Assembly (NCBI GenBank): GCA_947561715.1
Contig: OX387199.1
Coordinates: forward strand, 18,791,001-18,855,000
Source of the DNA: Ascidia mentula
Lineage: Eukaryota > Chordata > Ascidiacea > Phlebobranchia > Ascidiidae
Reading direction: 5' to 3'
DNA: 64,000 nucleotides
Shown here: positions 1 through 11,300 of the stretch, one piece after another
Layout: every line of letters begins with the position of its first letter
Numbering within the stretch: position 1 is the stretch's first letter
Position numbers and translations under genes: made by a program
The notes under the pieces: model-generated
Told to the model about the DNA's origin: nothing
Seen by the model: only the letters and a program-made list of their open reading frames with translations
Database searches by the model: none

Positions 1-3
1 TGA

Positions 4-126
4 GCAAACAAAAACAACAACACGAATGAAACACATCACGTGACTGTAGCTGACTCGGAGGTCTACGACAGTGACGTCATCATTTCAGATATGACAGACA
101 GCAGAGAGGACCTAGGTGTTGAAGAG
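4..126 (+). CDS. Candidate 5' coding exon (partial) of the pseudokinase gene
   Basis: One frame is open from base 4 to base 126 and ends at a plausible donor (GAG then GTAAAA at 127). The C-terminal part reads as an acidic stretch (TDSREDLGVEE). The true left border is not clear: an acceptor could lie at about 49 or 87, or the exon could begin outside the window. It ends in phase 0, which fits the phase-0 start at 807. A further tiny candidate with a methionine lies at about 694-714 before GTGAGG. I do not recognise the peptide, and its membership of the downstream gene is inferred only from order and phase. Confidence 0.3.
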
Positions 127-806
127 GTAAAATGGTCTGCAAGCTATCTTCTACGTTAAGTGATGGTTTATGGAGCTGGATATAAAGTGTTTCCGGAATT
201 AATGCGACGTTCTCACATGTGACGTTTTGCAAATGCTGGGCATGTGACTATCGCCGAAAAGCGGAACTGTTCCGATCTGGTGCGCAAGGTTCACACATTG
301 TGACATATAACATTAGGTGCTTCAGTTAAGAAGAAAGCGCAGCAGACTTGGTAATTTTTTGCCTCAATGCTTTTCAATAAGGATGTTGGGTGTGTACATC
401 AAAGCATCATATTTATCAAAAACGGTTTCCTAACATCAGGTTTATCGTTACATCAGGTGCATGGCTCAGGCCAAAGTAAAAGTACAATCGTAGCTTTTTC
501 GAAAAGTGTTGTTTTCTCTTCCAATTGCACGTGTTTTTCAGTAATATTGATGTTGGAAGAATAGCCCTAAAAAGTGATTGCTATTTGGATGTCAATGCAG
601 TCGATAGATTGATAAATACAACATTTTTTATAATTCTTCGTGAAAGCTGATTCTTCATAAAACTCATATTCTTCACAACATTTAAAGATCACGTGATCAT
701 GGATCGAATGTTAGAGGTGAGGAATACGCTTAGAACGAGTTACTATTATTGAGTTTAAAGGTTATTGTGGAAGAAACGTTAGACAAAAACAAACGACATG
801 GTTTAG

Positions 807-3800
807 ATAAAGCGCTTCAATGCCAAGTGTATTTGGTGCGTTCCCTCGGATGCGGCTCCTCGTAACCTTGCGTTTTGCGACAAGTTGAAGCTGTGTTTTG
901 ATGACGTGCTTGAATACGTGGTGGTCAAGTTCGTCTCACTTCCGAGAAGCGAAGCAGAAGAAGAGCTGGAAGAAAAGTAAGACGTCACGTTTATAACTAT
1001 AAGCACCACAGGTAGTTTCGCTTTATTCCGTATCGTGATATAGCACTTTGCAGTGGTGAAAGTAATCCGGGACGTTACAACCGTTCCAACGACTGGTATG
1101 TCCTAAATAGTTATGAGAAACTGTAATTTAGTAAATTTATTTACAAATTTGAAAAATTCCACCTAGAATTCAAAAACAGAATTGTTTATTTTTGCGTGTT
1201 AATTTTATTATTCCGGTGGGAAATATGTTTCACCTAAACCACTAGTATTTTAACTTTCTAGACTGTTGGAAGATATTTCCACCTTGCAAAAATTCAGCCA
1301 CGACCGAATCGCTAAAGTGTTCGGATATACGAAGTGGAGCAACACCATGGGCATCCTCACAGAGTATTTACCCAGAGGAAACCTACAAAAACTTCTCATA
1401 GACGAGGAAACGGTTATCGATGACGTCGTACTGCTGAGTTTTGCCGCCGATGTGGCCGACGGACTATCGTTCCTCCACAACAATACGAGTTACATAGAAC
1501 TTTCCAAATGTAACCTTACGCCAAAGCGTATCTTAGTAACCGATGATTTTCGGTGTAATCGATTGTTGTGGTGAAATAATGAGGAACCATGCGTCGAACC
1601 ACACACCTTTTACAGCCCCGGAGAGACTGAAAAATCCCCAACTTGCCGCAGACAGAAAGGAAGACGTGTTTAGCTACGGTGTGACATTATACGTCATGGT
1701 AGGTCGCCGGATGCTCTCCAATACTCAAAGTCACGAGGGACAAATGTTCTCACTCCCGAAATGGGGTTGGGATATATTGCAATATACACAGCCCTCGGCC
1801 ATACGAAACATGCTACGTGCGAACATGGAGAGCTGCTGTAACGAAATACCAGAGCTGCGGCCCGAAATTGTGAAAGTAAAACTAGGTTTTCAACGCATGT
1901 TGATGTAGCAAGGCAAACTAGCACGGCAAAAGGCAACCTTGAAGCTCCAAGAAAAGTTGCCTTGCACAGAATTACCGTTACTTCCAGCTAACTCATGGCT
2001 TCCTCTCAACACATTTAACATCTATGAAGTTGAACAGCAACAAATAACAGGTGCGCGCGTTACCTTTACAATTCAAGCACCGAAACAAATTTTTCATTAA
2101 TCCCAGATGAGACTTTTCCAAAGAGCGCCCACGTTCAAGCCCAAGCCTCACACGTTGCTGATGGTAAGACGAAGTCTCATCATGTTTCGCGCACCGAGTG
2201 CGAAAATTGATGTAAAAGCTGGGCTTTAATCGATCATTTTTACTTACACATAACAGCAGAAGGGAGCTCTTCATTGAACTAATTTGATATTTTCAAATCT
2301 CCACCTGTGCCAATACATTCTGCATGCTATATTTGCGAAACTTATTTTGGGTGGATGCTATTGTGCAGTAAAACAATATATTTGTCAAGGCATTATATCA
2401 ATTTTGCCGAGACGTCGTTTACAACTACCTTTGTTTGAAGTATTCTTTTATGAAAGTAAAAGTATGTTTTCATGTCAGGTGCAGCATGGCCTAGATCTTA
2501 CTCCGGGTCCCCAGCCAGCATTTCATTCCCAACCAAACGTGCAACAACTTCGTACAATGGTAACACAAAACGTTTTTAACCACGCACGCAGAGACTTAAA
2601 GCGTGTAATCACTTTAGAAACTTGTCGTTGTTGCGGAATATCTACATTTGTCAGTCATAAAAGAACGACACACTTGGCGTTGTCTGGAACAAAATAAATT
2701 AAATAAAAATAATTTCTGGCATACACTTTCAAATATATTGCAAACATAATATTTGATACTCATGAAATGTGTTCGTTCTGGCAGACGATACAATTCCATT
2801 TAGTAAATATTCCGAACGGACCTGTGCGAGTTCCCAATCTACTTACCTGGGCAGTGGCGGTATGTATTAGAACCATATAAAAATTGTTGAAATTGTTGAC
2901 AAAGTCATATTGTGTTTTACAGATGAAACAGAGCCTGAAAGCACAGTTTATCGAACCGATAGTAGAGCTTACCCGCTATCACGAAGCACCAGCTTCACTA
3001 CGAACCGGACATACGGTAACATATCAGAAGAATTGATGTTCGAATGTTATAGCTATATTGGTCAACAATTTCTTCCTAAGTTCATAATACTCCATAACCT
3101 GCTGCTGCATTCTTTTGCTTTATATCGGTGCTTTAAATAAAACGATCTTGAAGACAAAACAATTTTCAATCACAACGCACGGGAGAAATAAATTATCATG
3201 GAATTCTGTATAGATGTGGTTGCAAAATAAGAGCAATCTGCTTTATATACTCGTACATATAATGTATGGAATACTTGGGGTCATGAGTTCGAACCTCACC
3301 AGGAACGTGTGTTTTTGTATCACGAGGTTAATTAGGATTAGATTTCATTTTTTTGTTTTTATCAGAAATGGACGATCCTGACTACGGAATTTATGAGGAT
3401 TATGCTTCTGCTGAGTACGCCGAAGTCGGTAAGGTGTTTCCACGTTGCGTTTTGTTTGTAATGTGGTTAAAAAACACTGAACCGGCATATAAAACTACTG
3501 CATAGTTTGGCAAGTAATTGAAACTTGATATTAGCAAGCAACGACAAGACGTTTACTTGGTTAATCCTATAGTTTGCAACTTGTGACAGAATCTAGGCAG
3601 ATATCGGTTTTTTGAGATAGGAATTTGATTGTTAGAAACAAAATGTTTCAAAGTCAGCTATTATATTCTACTACATGATGCTAAAATACAAGGAAATATC
3701 GCATCAACACTCGGTGTATGAAAGATGGCGAATCGGCATTCCACCTTAGCAGCTGCTATATAAAAACACGTTAATTGTATCATAATCACATAGCGGTCAC

Positions 3801-6502
3801 GGTTTTGAACGTGCTTATTAAATTAATTTTTATTGCTCTTTGAATTTTAATTGCATCAAAGAACATTGGCAGCATTACAAAGCATTTCGGATCGATGTCA
3901 AACTGAAAGCTATTTAAACTACGCTGGGGTCAACTTTAAATGTACTTTGTGTGGTTCCAAATTGCCGTTTAACTTTTGCATTTCCCTTGCAGATGAGACG
4001 ATACCAATGGTTGTAGATCATAAAAGTGCAACAACGTCAAGACCAGCCTTGCGTGGTAAACTAACCTTGTGGTAAAATAGGGTTAAGGGTAAAGTTTCAA
4101 AGTTTCTGGATCACAAAACTGCCAGAAGCGCGGGAAATTTTTATAGGTTTCTCCAAACAAAGTGATATTGCAAGAAATACGTTTTCTATTACTCGTAAAG
4201 CAACATACTGTTGTGTAATTGTATCATTATGTGTCCTTTAGTTGACCTAACAAAACGGCGCTTTAGATTCGCCATGCAATCAGCGTGTCTGGCAATGCGA
4301 CATACGCCTGTGGATTTACTGCACACCTCAGTGGCTAATAATTGCGTTCCTGGCGTTATTTGCGTGTTGGCTTTGCCTATAAAACCTGCGCACCGTTTTG
4401 TACCAATACACTTGAACTGTTTGTGACTGAAGAATACAACACATACCAAAGCATTTTGTCTCACACAATAACCATTAATGTGTTTTTTTTAATGATTTGT
4501 CGTCTTGTCCTGCAACGACGCGAAGAGTTAATACGCAGATTTTTAAAAGTCGTTTCTGTACGTTTGTTTCATCAAAAAACAACGGTGATAATAATTGTTC
4601 AAAGTGGTTTACATTTGCTACTCAGAAGCACAGTTAGAAGCGTTGTCCCGGACAGTTGACCAACCGAACACTGCAGCTGTTGATTCCAGAAACGTTCCAC
4701 CGGTTAGAAACTTTGAACACTATGGGCTGTTTCAAGGAAACGTTACCAATTTGAAGAAAAAATTCGAATCTAAACAAGGTTGCATTTTGTATTGACAAAC
4801 TAAACGTTAAATATTATTTGAATATTTTTGACATCAGGTGAAAAAGAAAGACCTCTTCCTTCAACACCTAGGTAAGTTGGAAGTTTTACTTGCTTTAAGT
4901 TTTAAAATTTAAATCTTTATTTAAATTTAATATAAAACACAACTTAATTACGGTTGTCTTTTAGGAGAACTCCAATAACAAGCAACGGTCAACAGACAAA
5001 TAAAAAGCTATCTAAGGTATGGCACGAAACTGTAGTCATAGTTTATGGTAACTTTTACCATTGTTAGTTATGGCGATCCGATAAAGAATTTTAATTTTTC
5101 TATGTGTTCCTATTAGTACTTACTTTTTTAAATGCAGGAAACAACGAAGTCCTTTTCTGCAAAGATAGGTGAGCAGGATGTGGTTTTGTATCATTTGTAA
5201 TAGGGTACACATAAGTTTGGCAGCTTGTGAGTGTATTTTTGCAACGGTTTGCGTGTTTTAGTTTATTTTTGTGACAAAAACTATGCGTTTCTGTAGACAA
5301 ACAGGAAAGCTTTACTGGTAAAGTCAAACCAGGTGTTCGCGTTTTTGATCACGTGGCCGATGAAAGAATGAATGTTGAAACAAGAAACCATGGCAAAAAC
5401 ACCGATAAAGGTAAAAAAACAAAAATTCTTGTGGGTTACTGCAAGGATTTGGCTTTGAAATTGCTGTTACTCTTGCATTTCCAGGACATTTGTACGCTTC
5501 ATCGAGTAAGGGAGGAAAATACAAAACGAGACTAAAATTGTTTTTCAAAAACAACGGTATAAAATGGAATATTTACTTGAACGTTGTTAAAATTATTTTT
5601 TTCTTTCAGATAAAGGATTATATGAGAAATTATCGTCACAAAGCTCTCTACAAATTCGCACGAAGGCAAAGGAGTTTTGTAAGATAGGAAACTTCGAAGA
5701 GACAAAGCATTATGCCAAACTTATTGCCGACAAAATTTGCAACAAAGAATCTTCTTGCCAACTTCTACTGAGCTTTGCAAAGCAATCCCGATTGAGCCAA
5801 AAAGCGTTTGACTGCGCTATTTTTTCGATGGTGGCATCGATATGCTTCCAACAGTTGCACGATCCAAATGCTAAGATTAATGGACTGCATGCTTGTGCCG
5901 AGGAACTTTATGTTTTGGGCAAAGTTCTGATCAGCAAAAGTTTTAAAACTGTTGTATCTGACGTCATACTTCGTTGGGCGGTTCATTGCAAGCTGTGCGC
6001 TGAGAGGACAACCCCGTGCAATGAAGATAGGCAGCAACTTATGGTGTTTAAATGTGGATTGTGTGTTGGACGCATTGAACACTCACTTCGACAGTACAGC
6101 CGAGCAGAAATCACCTTAAAAGATCTGATTAGTCAAGCTCCACCAAGAGTAAAGCAATTGAGTGTGACGGCCACTTGCTGGCAGCTACTGGGAGAGGTTT
6201 ACATGGAGATGCACACGGAAAGATACAATGCTGCATTTCTAAGTGACATGAAACGTGATTCCCATGACTATAGTGTTCCTGCAATCGCGGAATTTACTCA
6301 CGTAAACTTTCTGAAACTTGCAAAGAAAATGATCGAGAATGCAAAAGGTGCGATAGATTCGTGCGTGGATCTATCAGAAGTTGAAAAACCGCAATGGCAA
6401 AAACGGTGCAATAAAAAAATGAAACAAGTAGAGATAGCAGCCAGGCAGCTCCTTGGTGGCAAATACCTTCACGAGGGCAGTAGCAGTGGAGATGAATATT
6501 AA
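807..6502 (+). CDS. Multi-exon pseudokinase protein with small phase-1 exons and a helical C-terminal domain
   Basis: Exons read from splice sites: 807-976, 1262-1885, 1988-2050, 2107-2163, 2479-2559, 2923-3015, 3366-3428, 3993-4055, 4626-4778, 4838-4871, 4965-5016, 5138-5168, 5297-5410, 5485-5556, 5610-6502. Phases agree at every junction, giving about 850 residues. The first two exons encode a protein-kinase fold: VVVK (lysine codon 927-929), a Glu-rich helix, an APE-like TAPERL at about 1612, and EDVFSYG. The HRD loop reads KCNLTPKR (1506-1529), so the catalytic Asp and Asn are replaced; the DFG site reads DCC. A pseudokinase is therefore likely. The middle is low complexity. The last exon (297 codons) is helical and Cys-rich, possibly TPR-like, and ends SSSGDEY. 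Oddities: the frame shifts at about 1557 inside the kinase domain, and a TAG at 1906 is avoided only if 1886-1987 is an intron. No known orthologue is recognised; the N-terminus is missing. Confidence 0.7.
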
Positions 6503-6563
6503 CTTTGTGTGTCATTGTTTGAAATTGCTTTGGTGGATTTTGTGTAATATTATATAGCCTATT

Positions 6564-6810
6564 GTATTTACTCGATTAGAAGCCGTCCTCGATTGTAAGC
6601 CGCGTGCGATGGTAAAAAATAAATTCCCGGTGTCAAATAATTAACCACAACCTTAAAATTTCCCACTAGTTTCCACCGACTAGCAATCACTGTGCTATAA
6701 ATATTAAAAGTACAAGTTTTGTTATGAAATCTGTGGCTCGAAAATTTTTATGCTGGCAGATAAATGACACACAAAAATCTTGTAAGCCGCGTCTTCAATT
6801 GAATATGTAC
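6564..6810. mobile_element. Possible MITE-like repeat with imperfect terminal inverted repeats
   Basis: The left end (GTATTTACTCGATTAGAAGC) and the reverse complement of the right end (GTACATATTCAATTGAAGAC) resemble each other over about 24 bases. GTAAGCCGCG occurs inside both ends. No target-site duplication is clear and no ORF lies inside. It sits just 3' of the pseudokinase gene. A chance similarity is possible. Confidence 0.3.
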
Positions 6811-8171
6811 GGTGTGACTTGACTTGTGTTGCTGTTACAGCGAGAACTTAAGTTGTTTATGTATTTTCCCGCCACTTGTTTTTGTAGCATCTAGCACCTG
6901 TGACGTAATAATGTATTTACTTGAGAAATGTACAAGCTGATGGCCACGTTTTTGCTTGGTGCTATGTGCTGTATTTAGACAGGTGAACCAGAAGTTCCGT
7001 GCGTCGTTTAAATCCTGTTATTTGTGTGTCGCAAACTAACTTGGTTTTAGCAGTCATATGTAGCTTGTCTATTGTAACATTTTGTTTGGGATGAGTACGT
7101 CACTGGTTTATGAACATTGGGAACCACTGATTAAATTAAATTTGCTGATTTAATTATGGTTCCACCTACTTATATTATATATAATTCCTATTATGCTGTC
7201 AGCTATATCATTTCTAGAGCATTGGCTCTTTTATAGCCATTTGTCGCACATGATGAAGCATGTACCGAAAACACGTGCGTTAATATTTCTTTCAAATTGT
7301 CCGAACCCCAATGAGTTCGTATGTTTCAATTGTGCAATGTGTATGATACCGATGTGAAAGTTGGGTTGTTGACAATTCTACAAAACGTAAGACCCAATGA
7401 CCGTTGAAACAACGCGGGAAAAAAAGTGTGGAAGTTGACACGTCAGGTAGTGCGAATTTCACACTGTAACTCTCAACTGTTCTTACTTTTTGCACATTTT
7501 CGAGTCACGTGCGAAGTTGCCTATGTTTTTGTAAGATAGTGTTTATAAAAGTATATCACAACTGCTGTGCGGAATAGAAGCCACATTGGTTACGCCACAA
7601 AAGGCTTTGACAAAGGTCAGTGTTGTGCGTAAGTCAGTTGTACGGAACCCAGTTGAACAAATATACGTTGAACAGTTTGTACGTCTGCCAAGAAACTGCT
7701 TTGCGTGTTCTTTAACTCAGGCCAGCTATGGGCCTACTAAATTTGAACACGCATTTGACAAGTCGGGAGAAAAAAGGGGGTGTGGTCGACGAGGATGCCA
7801 GAAGTTCTGCAGGAAAGCCTTACTCCGTCTGCAGCCTTCGGTCCGTCTGTTATCCTAATGTGTGAAGAATTTAGTTAGGAACCATGCGTGTGGTGCTACA
7901 GTGCATGAAAGAGAGGCGTAGATTTGTTTTAATTTAAAATATATAGTTTACATACATCAATCATTCTCACTGGTAGTCTTAGCACTGCAATTGTGACGAA
8001 ATTAAGCAACACTCATTCAACCACGCCTAAAAAAATATGTTTTCTATTTTACAAATGCTTTTTTTATGAACCGGTTCTCCACTGTTCGGTTCATTTGTGT
8101 GAAGGTCGTGTTTGCGTAGCGTGGTGCCGGTAATTGTGGAAAAGTTTTGCGATTTTGGGCACTCTTCTTGC
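6811..8171. other. Intergenic region and likely AMD1 promoter side
   Basis: AT-rich sequence between the pseudokinase gene and AMD1. I see no exon with a sensible frame and splice sites and no clear repeat. Part of it must hold the AMD1 promoter, but I cannot place a TATA box or start site. Confidence 0.5.
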
Positions 8172-8231
8172 ATGTGGAGTACTTCAACACACAAAGATTT
8201 ACGTATGGAAATGGGTTTTGACGTCAGCTGA
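8172..8231 (+). promoter_or_regulatory. Upstream ORF in the AMD1 leader, ending FDVS-stop
   Basis: Three ATGs in one frame (8172, 8205, 8211) all end at the TGA at 8229-8231. The innermost gives a six-codon peptide, M-G-F-D-V-S. Vertebrate AMD1 mRNA has a six-codon upstream ORF (MAGDIS) whose nascent peptide stalls the ribosome when polyamines are high, so that enzyme synthesis falls. Length, position 5' of AMD1 and the Asp-aliphatic-Ser-stop ending match. The main ATG at 8392 is 160 bases downstream. A polyamine-sensing role is inferred. It would be lost if the leader were removed by cis- or trans-splicing. Confidence 0.55.
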
Positions 8232-8391
8232 TAGCGGGCATTTTAACTGGAATTCCGAACATTTTTACTTTTCTTCTGCATTCCATTTGCAAATCTCTTT
8301 TTCGAGACCGATATTTCAACAAAAGTGACGCAAACAAAAGAGAAAAACATTTTGAAAAGAGTGAGATTGAAAACTTGGGTCTTCACTCACC

Positions 8392-11300
8392 ATGGATATG
8401 AATGAAAACTTCTTTGAAGGGGTTGAAAAACTCCTTGAAATCTGGTTTGAAAGATCTGACGAAGCAGTCGGGTCTGGAGATGCAAGAACAGTTCCTAGGT
8501 AATTCATTCTACAGTGATAACTAGAAAAAGAGAAATAGAGCCAAGATCTAAACCAGGGGTCCAATAATATTGTTTGTGCAACCCACAAAAAATTGTGATG
8601 TCTCTCCAGTCTGCAGTATATAGCAGTTTCTGCTAAATAATGACAAAACATCTTTCATGCTTGGCATTTAATGTTTTATATTTTGACGTTCGCGTTCCCA
8701 AAAAATTTCTAAAAACAGCTAGTGTCATACTAACCAACTTTTGACTGATTTTTGGCAACCTGTGTGGGTTGAAAACTGAGTCACTTTATTACATTTTTTT
8801 TAACCTACCGTTTGCAGACCCCAGAACTAAAGCACATAAACAATCTTTGTAGCCATGAGACTGTGGCACTCTGCTAGCTTTTACACTAGCAGACCCATAG
8901 GCCTACACTTTGTGGTACTGTTCAGTAAATGTCTATCGTTACCCAACAACAGATGAACCACCATGGAGTGGGTACACCCTGCCTGCAGATCTCAAAGATT
9001 ATTATAGCTTTTTTTTGCACATAAATGTTTGTAGCATTTTACAATATTGACATGGACTGTATGAATAATTATTGATGTTTGAATGTGTTTTAAGGAAAAC
9101 GTGGGAAACTGTTTTAGACGTGGTCCGCTGTAAAATACTTGATGAAATATATGATGACAGCCAGACTGCTTACTTGTTAAGGTAAAGAGAAGGTTGTTTA
9201 CCCAAATGTGCGCAATATATTATAGATATATACAAATTGCATCTGTGGTCATTAGTTTCTGACATATACGTGTGTTTTTTAGTGAATCAAGTATGTTTGT
9301 GTCCAAGAGGCGAGTGATTTTGAAGACATGTGGCACCACTCTTTGTCTTCAGGCTCTGCCATTGATTGTCAAAGTCCTCAAACAAGAGTGTGGATTGGAC
9401 AAAATTGCTGTAAGAAACATTTTTAGTGGTGTTCAAACAGATCTCACTGTGTAAATTGCTCAATTGCAGGATTGCTTCTACTCAAGAAAGAACTTTATGA
9501 AGCCTGAGCATCAACCTCATCCATACAAAACCTTTCAAGATGAAATTGTTTATCTAAACAAAGTTCTGTCCGGTAAATTTAATTTTATGACATTATCTCT
9601 CTTAAATTTATGATCACTGTATATAATGCTAAGTTCATACCTAGGATAGTTTATCGTAGCATGGTACATATATACTAGTTTTTTTGCGGAATGTGTCATG
9701 TTTGCTTTTACCATGGTGTTGATCAACCATTATTAAACAATGTATAAATAGACCCAAAAAAAATGTCTGAGCACTTTTATAATGCAATTAATTTCTTAAT
9801 GCTTACTTATTTTTGAGTGCTGTTTTATTGTGCATTCAATGATGTTTTTGGTTTGGTTGCCATCTCAACCTGTGCTGTTCACACAGCTTGCAAACAACTA
9901 AATAATTTTGTTCCCAAGTTTTTTTTTTCAACAGTACACATGCTTTGTGCATAGTTTGCGAAAATGCATTTCCGTGCAAATTGAACAATTAATGAATTTG
10001 GCATGGAAGCCCATTTTGATACGTTTTGATTTTCTTTGTGTTTTGCCTTTAGACATACAAGTAGTAAAAGGAAACCAGCTTGCTCGTGCCTGCCATACAT
10101 ATTTTCCAGGTACACATGCTTCCCATTAAACAGTTTCCTAACCATGTCATTTCTGTGTGAGGTGCTGATTTAACTTCTCACATACTTACCATTGATTGAT
10201 GAGCATGCATGATATTTTCGCTGATGTTATAATTTACGCTTGTTACTGCATAATTGTTTTATACTTTTTAAATAATGTTGGTAACATTGACATCATAGGC
10301 GCCGAACACGGGATGCCGGGTATGCCTCGCATACCCGGACGAAAATCTCGGGTATGCCGCATACCCGAAAATCTGACCAACGTTCGTCATGCTGCTGTTG
10401 TGGAGTTTCTCTTTGTCGTTTGAAAAAGGCCCTTTGTTTAATATTCAATGCGGTCTTACCGCACATAAACATGCGTTCATTTGGAAAAGTACTTTGCGTA
10501 GCGTGAAGTTTGTAAACAACAAGCCTTAACATAGTCTCACGCCCCACCCTTTCTAGCGCCAAGAAAGATATTTTGCATTTTATGACGTCATAAAATGACA
10601 TAATATAATTTGGCATACCCGAAAAATTTTTAAAGTCGGCGCCTATGATTGACATTACTAGTGATAGTAGAGTTTACTCAGTAGCAGGTTGGTTAGTTGA
10701 TTTAAAAAAATTATATATATTTTATTTTATATTTTTTTATTTCAAAAATTGTAATTAATTTTATAACTTGTTTAATCAGATGCAATGAAACTAATACTAA
10801 AAGTGATTGCAATTGTTACATCACAGGGAGTGCTTCTTACTGTTTGGGTCGCCTTGATGGTGACTGTTGGTTTCTCTACACTCTGAACCACATCGGCAAC
10901 CTGGGACTGATTGGGGTCAATGAACCAGACCAGACCCTGGAAATATTGATGACTGATCTGGACCGGGACGTCATGTCCAAATTCTTTTTGCTCGATAAAA
11001 ATGGCCAAGAACAGGATGGAAATTTTGTCACTGAGGTGTGTTTGGTTTTATTTTGTTGTTATTTTGCTGTTAAGTTAACCACCACATTGGATTGATTTGG
11101 TAACTTTCTGTTCTGCTTAAATTATGTGCAAAGACTTTGAGAAAAATGTTTCATTACAATTTTTGCGGGCAAATATCAAAGTAGTATTTTTTGATCATAA
11201 AAGCTTTTTGTCAATCCTTGTTAAATACAGGACAAGGTACTTTTTTCTTGGTAAAGAAAATTTTCCACAAAAGATTTCCTTACAACATGTTAATTTCTTT

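Noticed and set aside
1886-1987. Readthrough of the TAG at 1906 in the pseudokinase gene
   Set aside because: A 102-base intron with phase-1 ends removes the stop without invoking readthrough, though its donor (GTTTTC) is weak.
2284-2697. Open frame of 137 codons
   Set aside because: The splice-supported exon at 2479-2559 uses a different frame that is in phase with its neighbours.
3278-3302. B-box-like GAGTTCGAACCTC suggesting a tRNA
   Set aside because: No A-box or cloverleaf can be drawn around it; it lies in an intron of the pseudokinase gene.
10293-10655. Minus-strand frame of 120 codons spanning the MITE
   Set aside because: Its borders coincide with the transposable element and target duplication; no transposase motif is seen.
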